From: Pterobdella sp. o SKG-2022
Lineage: Eukaryota > Annelida > Clitellata > Hirudinida > Piscicolidae
Reading direction: 5' to 3'
DNA length: 64,000 bases
Assembly: GCA_964035795.1 (NCBI GenBank)
Contig: OZ038325.1
Span: 8,441,698-8,505,697, forward strand
Within the stretch, counting starts at the first letter, position 1; the number at the start of each line of letters is the position of its first letter. The position numbers and the translations under genes were made by a program. Under the pieces are notes generated by a model, which did not search any database, was not told the origin of the DNA, and worked only from the letters and a program-made list of their open reading frames with translations. This document shows positions 31,101 through 43,253 of this stretch, piece after piece.

Positions 31101-33284
31101 GAACTTCATATTATAGGGTTTTTAAATTCAATTCAAAATCTTTGCAATTGGCTACCAAATTTTTACATTTGCGCACCAAATCATTGCATTTGCTTAAAAA
31201 ATTTTTGCAATTGATTACCGAATTTCAAAAAAAAAATTAAAATAAATTAAATTTGATTATTCAAAAAATAAACGAAATTTTGTAGAAAATTTATTTTCTA
31301 AGTTCAAAATTTTTTAAATTGAAATAAAAAAACCGAAAAAATTTTTTTTTTTTGAGATATCTTAAGCTTCTCTCTGAAAAGTACCGAGTGCCATGTTCTT
31401 AGTATTCGCGGTGCCAAACACTCGTCCACGGAACTCGTTTACGTATCTTACACTGAAAAAATTTCGAAAGGCTCAAAATTTGTTGTATACGTTTTGTAGA
31501 CAGAAATATTTCTTGACTTATTCGAAGTTGCTTCGCTGAAATCGTACTCATACTAACTAAACGAATCAGCTTGCTTGTGGTTTGGAGGGGATATTTTTCC
31601 TTCTCTTGGCGTTTCTATACTCTTCAGATGACTTTAGAAATTTTAAAACAGCACTTTATGGCACTTGAGAGTTTTATCAATCTGTCAAAATATTTGATTA
31701 CATACATACTCCGCGCATACTATAAGAACACGGTACTTGGTACTTTTCGGTTTTTTTATTTCAATTTAAAAAATTTTGAATTTGAAAAATAAAATTTCGT
31801 TTATTTTTTGAATAATCAAACTTAATTTATTTTAATTAATCTTTTTTGAAATTTGGTAATCAATTGCAAAAATTTTGTAAGCAAATGCAATGATTTGGTG
31901 CGCAAATGCAAAGATTTGAAAGTCAATTGCAAAGATTTTGAATTGAATTGAAAAACCCTATATTATTATTGTGCTTTTGTTCAAACATATATTCTTACTA
32001 ATGCATGAAATAATTGATCATTTTGTATCCTCAAAAGGTGTTTGAGAAGAATGGCGATTTCAAGTACCAGTTTGGCATACCTGGTGGGTTATGTGCCTAT
32101 AATTATCAGTTGTTAGCATCAGGGTAGTATTGATGAATAGTGTATTGACAAGGCAGTCAAAGGTGTATAATTTGCTAATATTTGAAAGTGCTTTATAGAT
32201 TAGAAACTAGTGTTGAGCTGGTGAGCAATGAAGCATATATTAAAGTTAATTTAATGTATACAAGTTCGGTTATACACGTACATATTTATACACAAGCACA
32301 ATAATTATTCACACATGCACACCCACACAGGTCGAGAAGAGGGTCAGTTGTGGTACCCAAGAAAGGTGGCAGTGATCAGGATGTCTGGTCGATATGTGGT
32401 GTGCGATCGAGGCAATGAGAGGTCTCGCATGCAGTTGTTTACACGCACTGGTCAGTTCATCAAGAAGATCGCCATCAGATATATCGACATTGTGGCTGGT
32501 CTTGCCATCACTGCTCAAGGTGCCTTACTGTTTTCTATGTTTGTTTTGTGTTGAAATTGTATCTGAGTGAAACTTTCTTGTGAATAAAATGGGTTTTGTT
32601 TGCATCAAACTGTACAATAACACCACATTGATCCTCAAAACCTCACATCATCTCCACAACAGGCCACATAGTGGCCGTGGATAGTGTGTCCCCCACTGTG
32701 TTCTGCATCTCGGAGGTGGGTGAGTTGATCAAGTGGTTCGACTGTAGCGACTATATGAGGGAACCCTCTGACATTGCGGTCTCTGGCAAGGATTACTACG
32801 TGTGTGACTTCAAGGTTTGTTCTTGTGGTGCTAGATGCTACTTGTGGTATGGTTTCAGAAATTTTAAATGCACGAAGTTACTATAAAATGATTTTTATTT
32901 TAGAATTTTTATACTTGGATGTTGAGTCATTATAAACTTTTTGTGGTATATGTGTTGGCAATAACCCACTCACAGGGTCATTGTGTGGTGGTGTTCAATG
33001 AGGAGGGTCACTTTCTGCACCGCATCGGATGTGAAAGCATCACCAACTATCCGAATGGCATTGATATCAGTGATGCGGGTGATGTTCTCATTGGAGACAG
33101 TCATGGCAACCGCTTCCATGTGGCAGTGTTTCAGAGGGATGGCTCGTTGATCGGTGAGTTTGAGTGTCCTTATGTCAAGGTGAGTCGATGCTGTGGCCTC
33201 AAGATCACCTCTGAAGGATACATTGTCACCCTTGCCAAGAACAACCAACATGTCCTTGTTCTCAACACCCTTTACATCGCTTGA
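28108..33284 (+). CDS. brat-like: Brat-like TRIM-NHL protein with RING finger
   Basis: Predicted RNA-binding translational repressor and possibly E3 ligase. Twelve phase-consistent exons (28108-28569, 28628-28732, 28977-29237, 29305-30037, 30102-30230, 30321-30497, 30642-30732, 30878-30992, 32038-32083, 32331-32519, 32663-32814, 32976-33284) give 922 residues. The C3HC4 RING is at residues ~38-85 ([26 protein letters not shown]), B-box1 at ~113-154 ([18 protein letters not shown]), B-box2 at ~166-215 ([18 protein letters not shown]), followed by a coiled coil, a Ser/Asn-rich linker and a C-terminal six-bladed NHL domain of about 270 residues ([25 protein letters not shown]). NHL blocks follow Brat/TRIM2/TRIM3. 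I see no filamin repeat, which argues against TRIM71. The start was chosen at AAAAGATGG (28108) over the upstream ATG at 28057. Fly Brat lacks a RING, so this keeps an ancestral or mei-P26-like layout. Confidence 0.88.
28887..28900. repeat. CCATGCTAGCATGG palindrome copy
   Basis: Perfect 14-bp palindrome within TTTCCATGCTAGCATGGGAT in intron 2 of the brat-like gene; a second copy of the core found at 12594-12607. The preceding CATCATTT is a remnant of the CAT repeat. Confidence 0.55.
31115..31959. mobile_element. 845-bp foldback/MITE-like element with ~280-bp inverted repeats
   Basis: The left arm begins AGGGTTTTTAAATTCAATTC and runs to about 31420. The right arm, about 31695-31959, is its reverse complement with scattered mismatches and one insertion of about 35 bases in the left arm. 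Shared blocks include TTTGCGCACCAAATCATTGC and GATTATTCAAAAAATAAACG. The element is flanked by identical 7-bp ATATTAT direct repeats (31108-31114 and 31960-31966), a probable target-site duplication. The ~275-bp centre has no long open frame, so it is non-autonomous. It sits in intron 8 of the brat-like gene. The superfamily is undetermined. Confidence 0.85.
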
Positions 33285-33880
33285 TCGTCTTTGCTTCTTG
33301 TGTGTCACTTTGCTGTCGTTTATTTGTTCATTATCGATGTGAGTTGCATTACTGTGGGTGGTAAGTTGCTCGTTACACGAGTGCGTTGCTAGAGGGTGGT
33401 TGTGTTGAGACGCTGTGTGTGTATATAATGCAATCATCCAGCCTTGGAGGAGTTAGATGGTTTTTACGGGGTTCTATTGATCATTTTTCACTCAATTTCC
33501 ATTCTTTAATCTTATATTTAACATATATTATATACTTTAGTATACTTCTTTGGTATATGCGTTATTTTTCGCTTATATCTTTTACAAACCTTTCTTGGTC
33601 ATGATGCACGCACACAAGCAAACACGATCACACATACATACAAAAGGGGTGAAAGGTGCTGGGTCTGTCTAGTTCCCTTTCGTACGTTTGTTTGTATGTG
33701 TGTTCGTGGTGCTTTGTGTACGTGTGTATATGGGTGCATCATTGTGAATATTAGTTAAGTTGATAACCTGTGCAATTTTCCACCAATTATATTTTTATTT
33801 TTGCCAAGAAAACTTTTATTTAAAAAAACTAAAAAAAAATATACTTATTGAAGATGTCAACATTATATACAAACATGTAT

Positions 33881-33924
<44 letters not shown>

Positions 33925-36900
33925 TCATATATATATATACACATATTAGCCAGTAAGTGCTTCTACACTTTTGTTCGTTTTTTGCTTTTGTTTAAAGAAT
34001 TTTTTAAGCAAAAGAACGAAATTAAATTTTAGTTAAGGAGTTCAACATTTTTCTTATTTTTGTCTTTTGCAAGGCTTTTCCATTTTTTCATACAATTCGA
34101 TATTTTAACGATTATACCACACAGGGGAATTTTTACATTCTCTTTCATTTTGCACACATATTCACATACACACGAACATTCACACACACACACACACACA
34201 CGAACAAACATACAAATACAAAGATATTGTATGTTCTTTATTAAGTACCATATCATTTTGCCTGTATGGCTCTTGCTTGTCGTCTACGTTACTTCTGCGC
34301 ATAATCTTTTTCTTTCTCACATCCACAATTATTTCACACACGTACACACACACATCCATACATTCACGCATTAAACAGTGCTTAAATCTTTCTCAATGTT
34401 AAGCTGCAGAACAAAGGGGTTTTTCGCCCCACATACATAAACACACCCAAACACATAGACACACACTCACATACATACAAACACATTCACGCATATTTTT
34501 ACACACACTTATATATACACGTTTATATTTATATATGTACCTTATATATTATTAACTTAAATGATTCCATTTTGTTTGTTTTTTATATTTCGAAGGGAGA
34601 TTTTATGCCATTCGGCGTCATAGTGATAAAGATGAAGGTGATAATATTGATTGGGACGTTGAGAATAGTAATAATATGATTATTTATAGCGACGAGTTTG
34701 TTTGATATCATTAGCATCAATAACTTCACTTTAGTATCTAGTTACCTTGAATTTTAACTTTTACAAATATTATTTTTACTCTATTTTCACATATGAGCTT
34801 TTTACACTACTTTATAATATTTTTACACAACATTTTCAAATTATTTTAGCGCTCTTTTAACGTTGTTTTGCCATCCATTCTCCAACCTGACCCGCATTTC
34901 ATGTGAGAGAGAGATAGAGAGAGGTGCGTGTGTTATTATTGAAGGTATCAATATATTCGTCGACTTTATATATCTACACACGTACACAAACATATATATT
35001 TTTTTGTATCTCTTTTGTTGTTTACGTTTACAAATATTTTATGCTTTTATTTATTAAGGCAGAGTTTTGCATCTCAGTGCTTGTGTGATTGCTTTTAAAG
35101 TATTATTGTTGCGAGATGATTGGCACAATGGAGACACACTGAAACGTTTTACATAGAGCGCAAATGGAGGTGTTTCGCATCTAGTCTTGACCAGCCTTGA
35201 TACACTGCAAGCGGCTGCTTATTGGAGTTCATTCAAATCTCACATCATTTTGCGATCAAAATCTTTTTACTGATTTACTTCATCTACAAGCTTTATCATT
35301 ATGATTATTACTACTAAAACCATTGTTATTACTGGGTGTAACAGCACGTTGGAGAAGGCAAGCGAACTGTTGGTTGGTGTGTTTGTGATGGTGGTGGTGT
35401 TGTTGGTGCGTTATATGTTATATATATCAAGTGTTATTTCGTTGTTATTATGTTGGTGCCTTATTTGATTCTTTACAACCTTGTAATCTTGGCACTTCAG
35501 TGTTTTATAAGGCATGCCGGGGCGTCGTATGTGTGTGTGCGCCGTGGTTTGCGGTTATGTGCCCGAGTTTGTGTGTGAGTGTGCGTGAAGAAATAACCGG
35601 TGCACACTCACGCCCCAGCATGTGATGATGGTATATAGACTTAATTTTGACCGGCATTTATTAGTTCCATTCATTAGCTGCTTGTGTTTTTATATATGTA
35701 GCTATTTCTATGTTGCCCTGTCGTTATTTACCCAAGTAAAACAGCAATAAAATCATAAACTTAGTGATTATTATACACATTGGTTTACTATATTTGTGCA
35801 AGCACACCCGCACGTGAACGTGTGAAGCAACTATTAATGACTCGAAATTCTGGTAAGCAATATCTTTGTTATGATTTATGTTGCGTCCACTTTTGGTTTC
35901 GAATATTTTCTTTTAATCTCAAGTGAAATTTGATTTGCGTACCTTTTGATTTCAATTCTAGAAATTTTACATTTCGTTCATCTATTTAGACACCGTAGGC
36001 TTTAACCTTTACTTTATTTTGGAGGAATTCATCAAAATTTATTGTAGCTGATAGCTTCTGTATGTTCGATTGTATTAATTTTAGTGGTAAGTTTCATCAA
36101 AATGCATTTTCACTCCACTATTTTCCATATTTTAATTATACAAACATATAAACATATGGTAGGTGGGATAATGAAAGGGTACGTCGAAGGACCTCAAGTC
36201 GCTTTATGCTGTCATCTTTATTCAACACTCCCCCACACATCATCACTTATAAATGTTATTACGCAATTTATCTACATACATATTATAGAAGTTTCATTCT
36301 TTTAGAACGGATACCCATTCTTAATCAGATGACCTATTTATTCGCGATTCAATGAGAGCCGATTGGTTGATTTATTGATCGATACTAATCACATTTAATT
36401 TGATAATAATAGATAGAGTGAAGCGCCTGGTGTGAGGTGCTGATGAGTGTAATTAACATCTATGTTTAGTTGTGGTCGTTGTCTATCGGATTATTTTTGT
36501 CGTCATTTATCCCCTAGATAGTTATAGCTTCTTAGACCTTTGCGCTTCTTCACATACATAATTTTTTAATCACATACACCTACCCAACACACGCACAAAT
36601 TTATGCCATAAGTAACACCCTAAAAACATATCTGACTATATAATAATTATAACATGATTTCTTCCTACCAGCATCACATTACCACATCCTTAAATAAGTA
36701 AGAATCACACACACAACCAAACATACATTTATACACACGCACACGTTCAACCCTAGTTGCTGTAACAATATTTTTATATGAAGTTTACACAACGAGAATG
36801 CAGTGGTGGTGTTTATAGATAAACTGATATCACCTGTCTTGTGTTTCCCCTAGCCTTGGTACATTTGTGTATATGGATGCGTTGTTTTATTTAAGGTTAC

Positions 36901-37913
36901 TCACGCCAAGATATGTCTGTGTGTATATTTGATGGCATTATTTCTTGTATAAATTGATTGATTCTCTGTGTGTGTTTAATAGTAGACCATATTGATTACT
37001 GATATACATATATAACATTGATTACAAATTAATGATTAAGATACAAAATAAAGGAGGGATTATTTTGGATGCGCTAAATGCCACTCAAACTGCATGGCAG
37101 GTGTTTCAGTTATTCTTTCACTTTCAACATTCTGTTTTTGAATTATATACATACATATACAAACATATATATATACATATACAAACTTTTGGTATATATA
37201 CAAAATATTTTGTCGAATGCACCTTGGATTCTGATCCTTAAAAGTATTATGGTGGTGGCTGTGATTAGATGAGCTTAGCGAAGATTTATTGAACGCATAG
37301 ACTGACGGAGTTTGAGCACTTCCTCGTGGGTTTTCCGTGCGGTGCATTTGTTCATTTTGAGCGCGTTTGACATCGGCTTGTTTGATTCTGTTGGCAGTTT
37401 TATTTAATAAAGTTTTCGAAATTTATTCTTTTTGGACTTGAACACGTTAAATAAATTTTTTAAACCCAATCGATCCGAGCATAAGTTTTTTGAAGTTAAT
37501 CTGGAATTTTAAACAGATGATAAAACTGCTTTGAAGAATTTTTACAAAAACATTGAGCCTGAAGTTCCTTAATCTCCATTTTAATGGTCTAAATTATTTG
37601 AAACTGCATTTTAGAGCTAGTTTGTCACAAAATTGCTTTATAGTAATCAATCTGACAAAAGCTTCATATAAAAACACGCTGAAAAAATTTTTTATTTGAA
37701 TCTTTGGTCTAAATTTTACGTTATGTAAGCAAATTGTTAAAAATAGACAAAAAATCAATAATTTAATTAGACTGGAATTGTGAAGAAGCTTCGACTAACT
37801 CCGACGCAACAGTTTAAAAAAGAAACGAAAAGCCAACGATAATAAAACAAGACAATCTCCACCATCGCCAAATACTTTTGGAACAAATGCCATTCCCAAC
37901 ATTTTGTTCTTCT
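33285..37913. other. Long non-coding region 3' of the brat-like gene
   Basis: No coding sequence that I can support in about 4.6 kb. It has a (CA)n tract at 33886-33922, dispersed CACACA and TATATA stretches, and AATAAA-type signals near 35747 and 37406. It could be a long 3' UTR, as known for Brat-type regulators, at least to the AATAAA at 35747; beyond that it is probably intergenic. Confidence 0.45.
33884..33924. repeat. (CA)n microsatellite
   Basis: About 18 CA units in the 3' region of the brat-like gene, followed by an AT repeat. Confidence 0.85.
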
Positions 37914-39374
37914 TCATACTGGAATCAATTTACATTGCGAGGTGCATGGATTGATAACTAGAATGACTTTATTATTAAGCCCATTCTTTCCACCAATCAG
38001 CAACAAGCCCTGTGTACACAATGTAATTGGATTGGCTGATGTTTTGGTTAAAATTATTTAGGATTTTTTTAGAGCACTTGTTCATATATATAGGAAAGAT
38101 ATATATACATATGTCTTTGAGTACAAACAAGCAATCAAGGCATATGAATCTATAACGAAACACCACATATCGCTTTCCTACCGCATAATAGTCAACCCCC
38201 CTCTCCATCAACCGGCCAATCAGAGTCAAGACACTCAATGAAACATTGTCTGAAACTAACTTTGTGTTTTGTGATGTATTGTTGTGTGGGTGTGAAGCTG
38301 TTGCACAATGCCATTTCTTGGATCACTCTTTGTCTTACTGTATGCCTGTGTTTATTTGTTTGTAAAAAATATTATGCTAAATAACAAACAAGCGAAAAAA
38401 AAACTTAATAATAGATTAATTATAAAACTTAATAAACAAAAAAAAAACTGAATAATTAACAAAAAAACCCAACCAACCCAACCCGAACATACCACAAAAT
38501 CAAATGCTTCTGCGCAAACAAACACACAGTGCTAGACTCTTCTATGGGACAGATGTGGGAGAGAAGGTAGGAGAGGTTGAGGTGGTAGTGGTAATGATGA
38601 TTGTTAAGGTGGTGGGGGTTGAGATGGTGGTGGTTTGAAGGGAGAGGTGTATTTTTAAGATTAGTTGTGTTATCTTTGATGTTGTATTGTTGGTTGTTTT
38701 GTTGTTGCTTTTGGTTGGATTTGATAACATTTTGTTGTAAACTGGTTATGTTGCTGATGTGTTGTTGGGTGATGTTGTTGTTGTATTGCATGGTGTTATT
38801 GTGTTGACCACAGCACAAGTCAACAATAAATATACTTTGACTTACTATTTTATCATTCTCATCACCATTATTTTCATCTCTATAAATTTCTTTTTTGTTG
38901 AAACGTTTTTCTATAATTTCTACATTTTTCTCTTCACTATTATCATTATTACTATATTTGTTATCTTTCTTATTATTATTCTTATTATTTATGCTGTTAT
39001 TTTCCTTATTTCTATGATTAATAAGAAGGAGGAGGAAGATGTCCTGAAAGAGGTTGACAAAGGCAGCTGACTGTATCTTGCTGTGCTGTATGGGGTTTGT
39101 CCATTAGTATAAGTTAATGACAATGATTTTGTTTGAAGTCTTTATATCCTTGATTATTGGGGTTAAACATAAAAAAATAAATTTATAAACTCTTGCAATA
39201 ATTGGTTAAGAATGACATAATGGAATATAAACATTATTTGAGACTCATTACTAGATTTTTGAAGTGGAAAGACTGTTCGGAAAAAGGATGGGAGAGGGTG
39301 ATTTTGAGTAGATGGTTGTTCATGCTGAGAATTAAGAATTTGTGGGACCTGCTCATTGGGTCTTGGGTTTCACT
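37914..39374 (-). CDS. Candidate exons of an unrecognised protein
   Basis: Several minus-strand segments look like exons with matching phases. 39374-39252 is a 123-nt phase 0-0 exon (SHKFLILSMNNHLLKITL). Further segments lie near 39100-39070 (SKIQSAAF), 38545-38495 (ESSTVCLFAQKHLIL), 38335-38265 and 38250-38175 (NNVSLSVLTLIGRLMERGVD), with a last piece ending at the stop 37914-37916 (GLLLIGGKNGLNNK). Joining them needs one weak link in the middle. They may be the 3' half of the gene starting at 40365, because the exon there can end at a phase-0 donor (AAA|GTCATT), or a separate gene whose start I missed. I recognise no domain. Confidence 0.35.
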
Positions 39375-39487
39375 CTAAGATTGTATGGTTATAAAAAATT
39401 ATGAATACATAATGCTGAATGAATATGATCAAATGAATAATATACATGGTTGTAGTGCTAGCAGATTTTATTTTTAGATGATAAATT

Positions 39488-40365
39488 TTAAGAAATGAAG
39501 TTGGTTTTTGATAAGTTTGATTCGATTATGATTATAACACAAGAATATGACATAACAATAATAATAATGACTTTAATAGATTTCAGAGAACAGATAGCCA
39601 TAATCTTTTCTTTGTTTGGAATTTTTTCTTTTTCCTTATTTTTCAACAAAAGTCCAAAATCATCATCCTTCTCATGAGGAAGACTGAATGGAATAAAATC
39701 ACTAAATGTATATTTTAGCATTTTATTTTCATAAGTTTTTGAAGTTTTTTTGAGATTTTTGAATATTTTTGATATTTGTGAGTTTTTTGGTTTGACTGAT
39801 GTGTATGATTTAGTGCAGTCTTTTTGAGCTCTTATCCTCTGTGATGACCTTCTTTGGGGCTCCTTTCCCTCCTCATTACTCCTCCCATTAAAAAATGAAA
39901 TAACTTCTTCGTGAGTTTCTTTTGAGGTTGTAATTGCTTTGGAAGATTTGGTTGAGATATTTGTGGGTTGGTGGTTAGCTTCAAATTCTAATGAATCTTT
40001 ATTTGATTTCTTTCTAGTTCTTAGATTTTTTGAGCTCCTTGAGGTACGTAGTTTTACTGATAAAAATTCTTGCTCATTATTTGTGAATTCACTTTGGAAT
40101 GAAGAAAATTTTTGAGTGAATTTCTTGTCAAAAACTTGCTGTCTATTTTTTATGTCAACGTTTTCAATTTCCTAAAAAAATAAAATCTTAATGAATAAAA
40201 ATCAAAATCGTAAGAAATGCATCAAAACTTGTAGCTTTTTCTTCTTCTTTTCAAGCTGCATTTTCATTTTTTGGAGTAATGCCAATTTCGATTCTTTCTG
40301 AAAATAAAATCATAATTCATATAAATCCATTTAATTTTAAGATTTTATACCACCGATACCTCCAT
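39488..40365 (-). CDS. Unrecognised Lys/Ser-rich protein with short coiled coil
   Basis: The first coding exon is only six bases (40360-40365, Met-Glu, then GT), followed by a 69-nt exon (40229-40297) encoding a basic helix, ESKLALLQKMKMQLEKKKKK, and an exon from 40171 open to the stop at 39488. The long exon is rich in Lys, Ser, Thr and Asn (TSRSSKNLRTRKKS, QRRSSQRIRAQKD) with no methionine for most of its length, which makes it easy to miss. The two introns are about 57-62 bases. An AATAAA-like signal lies on the minus strand just past 39488, which would end the gene there; alternatively it splices on to exons at 39374 and below. It looks nuclear by composition only. Function unknown. Confidence 0.5.
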
Positions 40366-40803
40366 GTTTTTGAAAAAACCTCCTTCCTTAAAAGCGAACT
40401 TTTGCTCAATAATTACTTTTCGGAGACTAATTTACTTTCAATCTAATATAAACAACCAAATTTTTTATTTTATAAACTTCTGCATTAAAAAAATTATACA
40501 ATATTGGTAGACAAGATGGCGAGGGTTGTTTGAAGTCCAGTTGATGATGAAACTTTTTATAATTTAAGTGACATTGCTCCAATTCTAGTTAAATATTTAA
40601 TTTAACTGTAAAAATCGAAAAATTTTTTCAATTATCAGTGTTCATAAATCATAAAGATCAGTCACATTTATTCATAAATCTTCCTGTTTTATAATTCACA
40701 AACTATAAATAAATTCAAAGAATTTCTGTTATTTAATGAACAAATGAAGTATTAACTAACAATAATGAAATTAGTAACAATAAAATGATAATAAAAAAAA
40801 TGG

Positions 40804-43253
40804 TTAATTTTTTGCTTTAGAAGATGCGAGGACGACATAAGGAAGTTTAGAATGGCGTTGCTTCTGCTGCAGCATCTGAATGCTGGTGAGAGGCAGTTCG
40901 GTTGAGCTTTTGTTCATCAAATCCTCCTTCTTCATTCTCTTCTCCACCTTTTTTAATCCTGAACCTTTCCCATGAAACTGGTGAGATAGGAACCTGAGGT
41001 GGTGGTGGAGGTATTTTAAGATGCAACTAATTATGGTTTTTGAAACATGACCTTTTTGAAAAAAAAAAAAATTGGTGCTTTTTAGAAAAAAAAATTACTT
41101 TGTATTCAATACTCTGCATTAAAGGTATAATACCAGGTCATTTGTGATAGCTTATCACCAAGGGTGAATAAAAAAATGAAACCGATAAAAACCTTGACAT
41201 AACACATAGTGAAACTGTTGAAACCTGAAAGCTTCCTTCTTGCTCATCTCTCTACCAAGGTCATCAATGTATTCCAGCTTGACATCAGGATCGTAACCTT
41301 CCTTCTCTCTGAAGGGCATCAGAGGACCAGAATTGCTGTAACGATCCCTTTTACTCCTACCCTTGTCTTCATCATCCACTCGCTTATCCTCGATAGAGTA
41401 GTTCTTGGCTTCAAGGTAGGATGAAACTCTGGCTGATGGAGCCTTGTTGAGGTGCTGGGTTAGGTAGCCCTTCTTGCTGGCCAACATCAATGCTGCTCCC
41501 ACCCCCTTGTTTAATATAGGCTCCTCATCCAACACTCTGCTCTCCTGTTATCAAATTAAGAGGATTGATGGAATTTAATATCATTTTGATTTTAGTTATT
41601 ATGTATCAGTTGACATGAATGTGTATTATAAATTGAAGATACCTCTTCTTTCACTGGCTCTTCTTCCACCTCAACAGACTGCCAACCTCTTGTGCCTTTC
41701 TCATTCACCTCCTCATCATCTTCCTCCTCCTCCTCCTTCTTCATCACTGTCTCCATCACCACAGGCACATCCCCGAGAGATCGACAATACTCAGCCGTGG
41801 AGTTTAAAATGATTCCAGATTCTTCTTCTGCTTCTTCTTTTATCACTGCGCCATCAAATGTGTATTCACCTTTGACATCTATCTCCTGTTTAATATCTTG
41901 TAAAAGTTTAGTATTATTGATACGAGATGCTTTTTTGATGGTCATTTCAAGCTCCAAATCTGCTCCATCTTCCTCTAGCACCACACCACTCAAATCTCCA
42001 TACCCATCCCACTCTTCTTCTTCATCATCCTCTTCTTTCTTCACTTCTTTTACATCTTTTTTCACTTCACCCTTAACAACTCGTTCTTCTTCTTTCTGGA
42101 TATTCAACAAATCATCAGCAGTCAGTCGATTCTTCTTCCTTACCTTTTTAGCTTTAACCTTCCTCGGCTTTCCTGATAATTCTTGAGGGGTATAGTACTC
42201 ACTGACCAAGGTGGGTTTGGGTAGTTCTAATGTGTGCATGTTTCTGATGTTTGGTGCTTCGAGTTTCACTTCTGAAACACCCTTGGGGCCTACAGTGAAA
42301 GTTTTCTTGAGTCTACCACCTCGAATAACTTCATCATATTTGCTCAAGATGGTGTCTTGACGAAGGTTACCCTCATCATCATATTCTGCATCTTCATAGG
42401 GATTATAATCAGCCTTCTTCTTTCTATTTTCAGTGTTCTCTTCAGCAGCTTCATCATCAAGCATATTAGTGTTCACTAATACATCTTCTTTTTCCTCTAG
42501 CACACCTTTATCTTTCAATGTTAATATGATATCTCGACCTTCTTTGAATCTACTTTCATCATGTTCTATTGTGATCCCTTGCACATCTCGTGATGTGTAA
42601 ATGGGTTGTTTTATTTCCTTTTTCAACAATTTATCTACTCCAAATTCTTTACTAGCTTTTTCTAACTCATCCATCTTTTTCTTTTTTGTTTCAATTTTCC
42701 GACTTTTAGCCACCCAACTTAACACTGAGCTGACATCTTCCTCTTCTTCATCATCAGCAACACAAGCAATAGGTTTTACTTTGCTCATTCGTTCTTCAAT
42801 TTGACGTTTGATTTTCATTTCATTCAACTTATCTTTAATGGCAGCTGTTCTTTTAACTTCCCCCATATTGATGGCTGGCTGATGTACATCAGTAGAATTT
42901 TTCTTTTCATCTGATCCATCTCCATCTACCTTCAATGGTTTTAATCCTAATTTTGCTCTAAGTTTGTTTGTTTCTTCGATACTTAGAGATAATTTTTCAG
43001 CCCCTCCTTCATTTTCTTCTTCTTCATTATCATTTTTCCCCGAAAACTTTTCTTTTTTTTCTCGTTTATCTAAAACTTTTTCTTCCTTGTACTTTTTGTC
43101 ACTTTCTTTTTCATCCCTTTTATCTTTTTTAGATCTTTTATCTTCTTCATTTTTCTTTTCACTTTTTCTCCTTTTTTCTTCTTTCTCAACCGAATGTTCT
43201 CTTGATTTTTTTCTTTTTCTTTCTTCTCGGTGTTTAGATTTTTTGTCAGACAT
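40804..43253 (-). CDS. SART1: U4/U6.U5 tri-snRNP-associated protein 1 (SART1/Snu66)
   Basis: Core component of the spliceosomal tri-snRNP, needed for its recruitment to pre-spliceosomes. Three exons (43253-41643, 41544-41225, 40993-40804) join in phase to give 706 residues (human 800). The N-terminal ~95 residues are Lys/Glu/Arg/Ser-rich (fewer RS dipeptides than human), then comes the family block LSIEETNKLRAKLGLKPL. Next come YTSRDVQGITIEHDE, LTLKDKGVLEEKEDVLVN and SEYYTPQEL, and near the C-terminus EEPILNKGVGAALML, GYDPDVKLEYIDDLGREM and FHGKGSGLKKVEKRMKK. The end LPYVVLASSKAKN matches the conserved PYIVLSGS tail. ATG at 43251-43253 is the first in frame. It is the best-matched compact gene in the window. 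Confidence 0.95.

Noticed and set aside
28108..33284. TRIM71/LIN-41 assignment
   Set aside because: No filamin repeat seen and NHL blades match Brat/TRIM2/3 better.
38601..39070. Plus-strand frames of 68-103 hydrophobic residues
   Set aside because: Composed of GTTGTT and TTATTATT low-complexity DNA; no family match.
41692..42186. Ser-rich plus-strand frame of 164 residues
   Set aside because: Antisense shadow of the Glu/Lys-rich SART1 exon.
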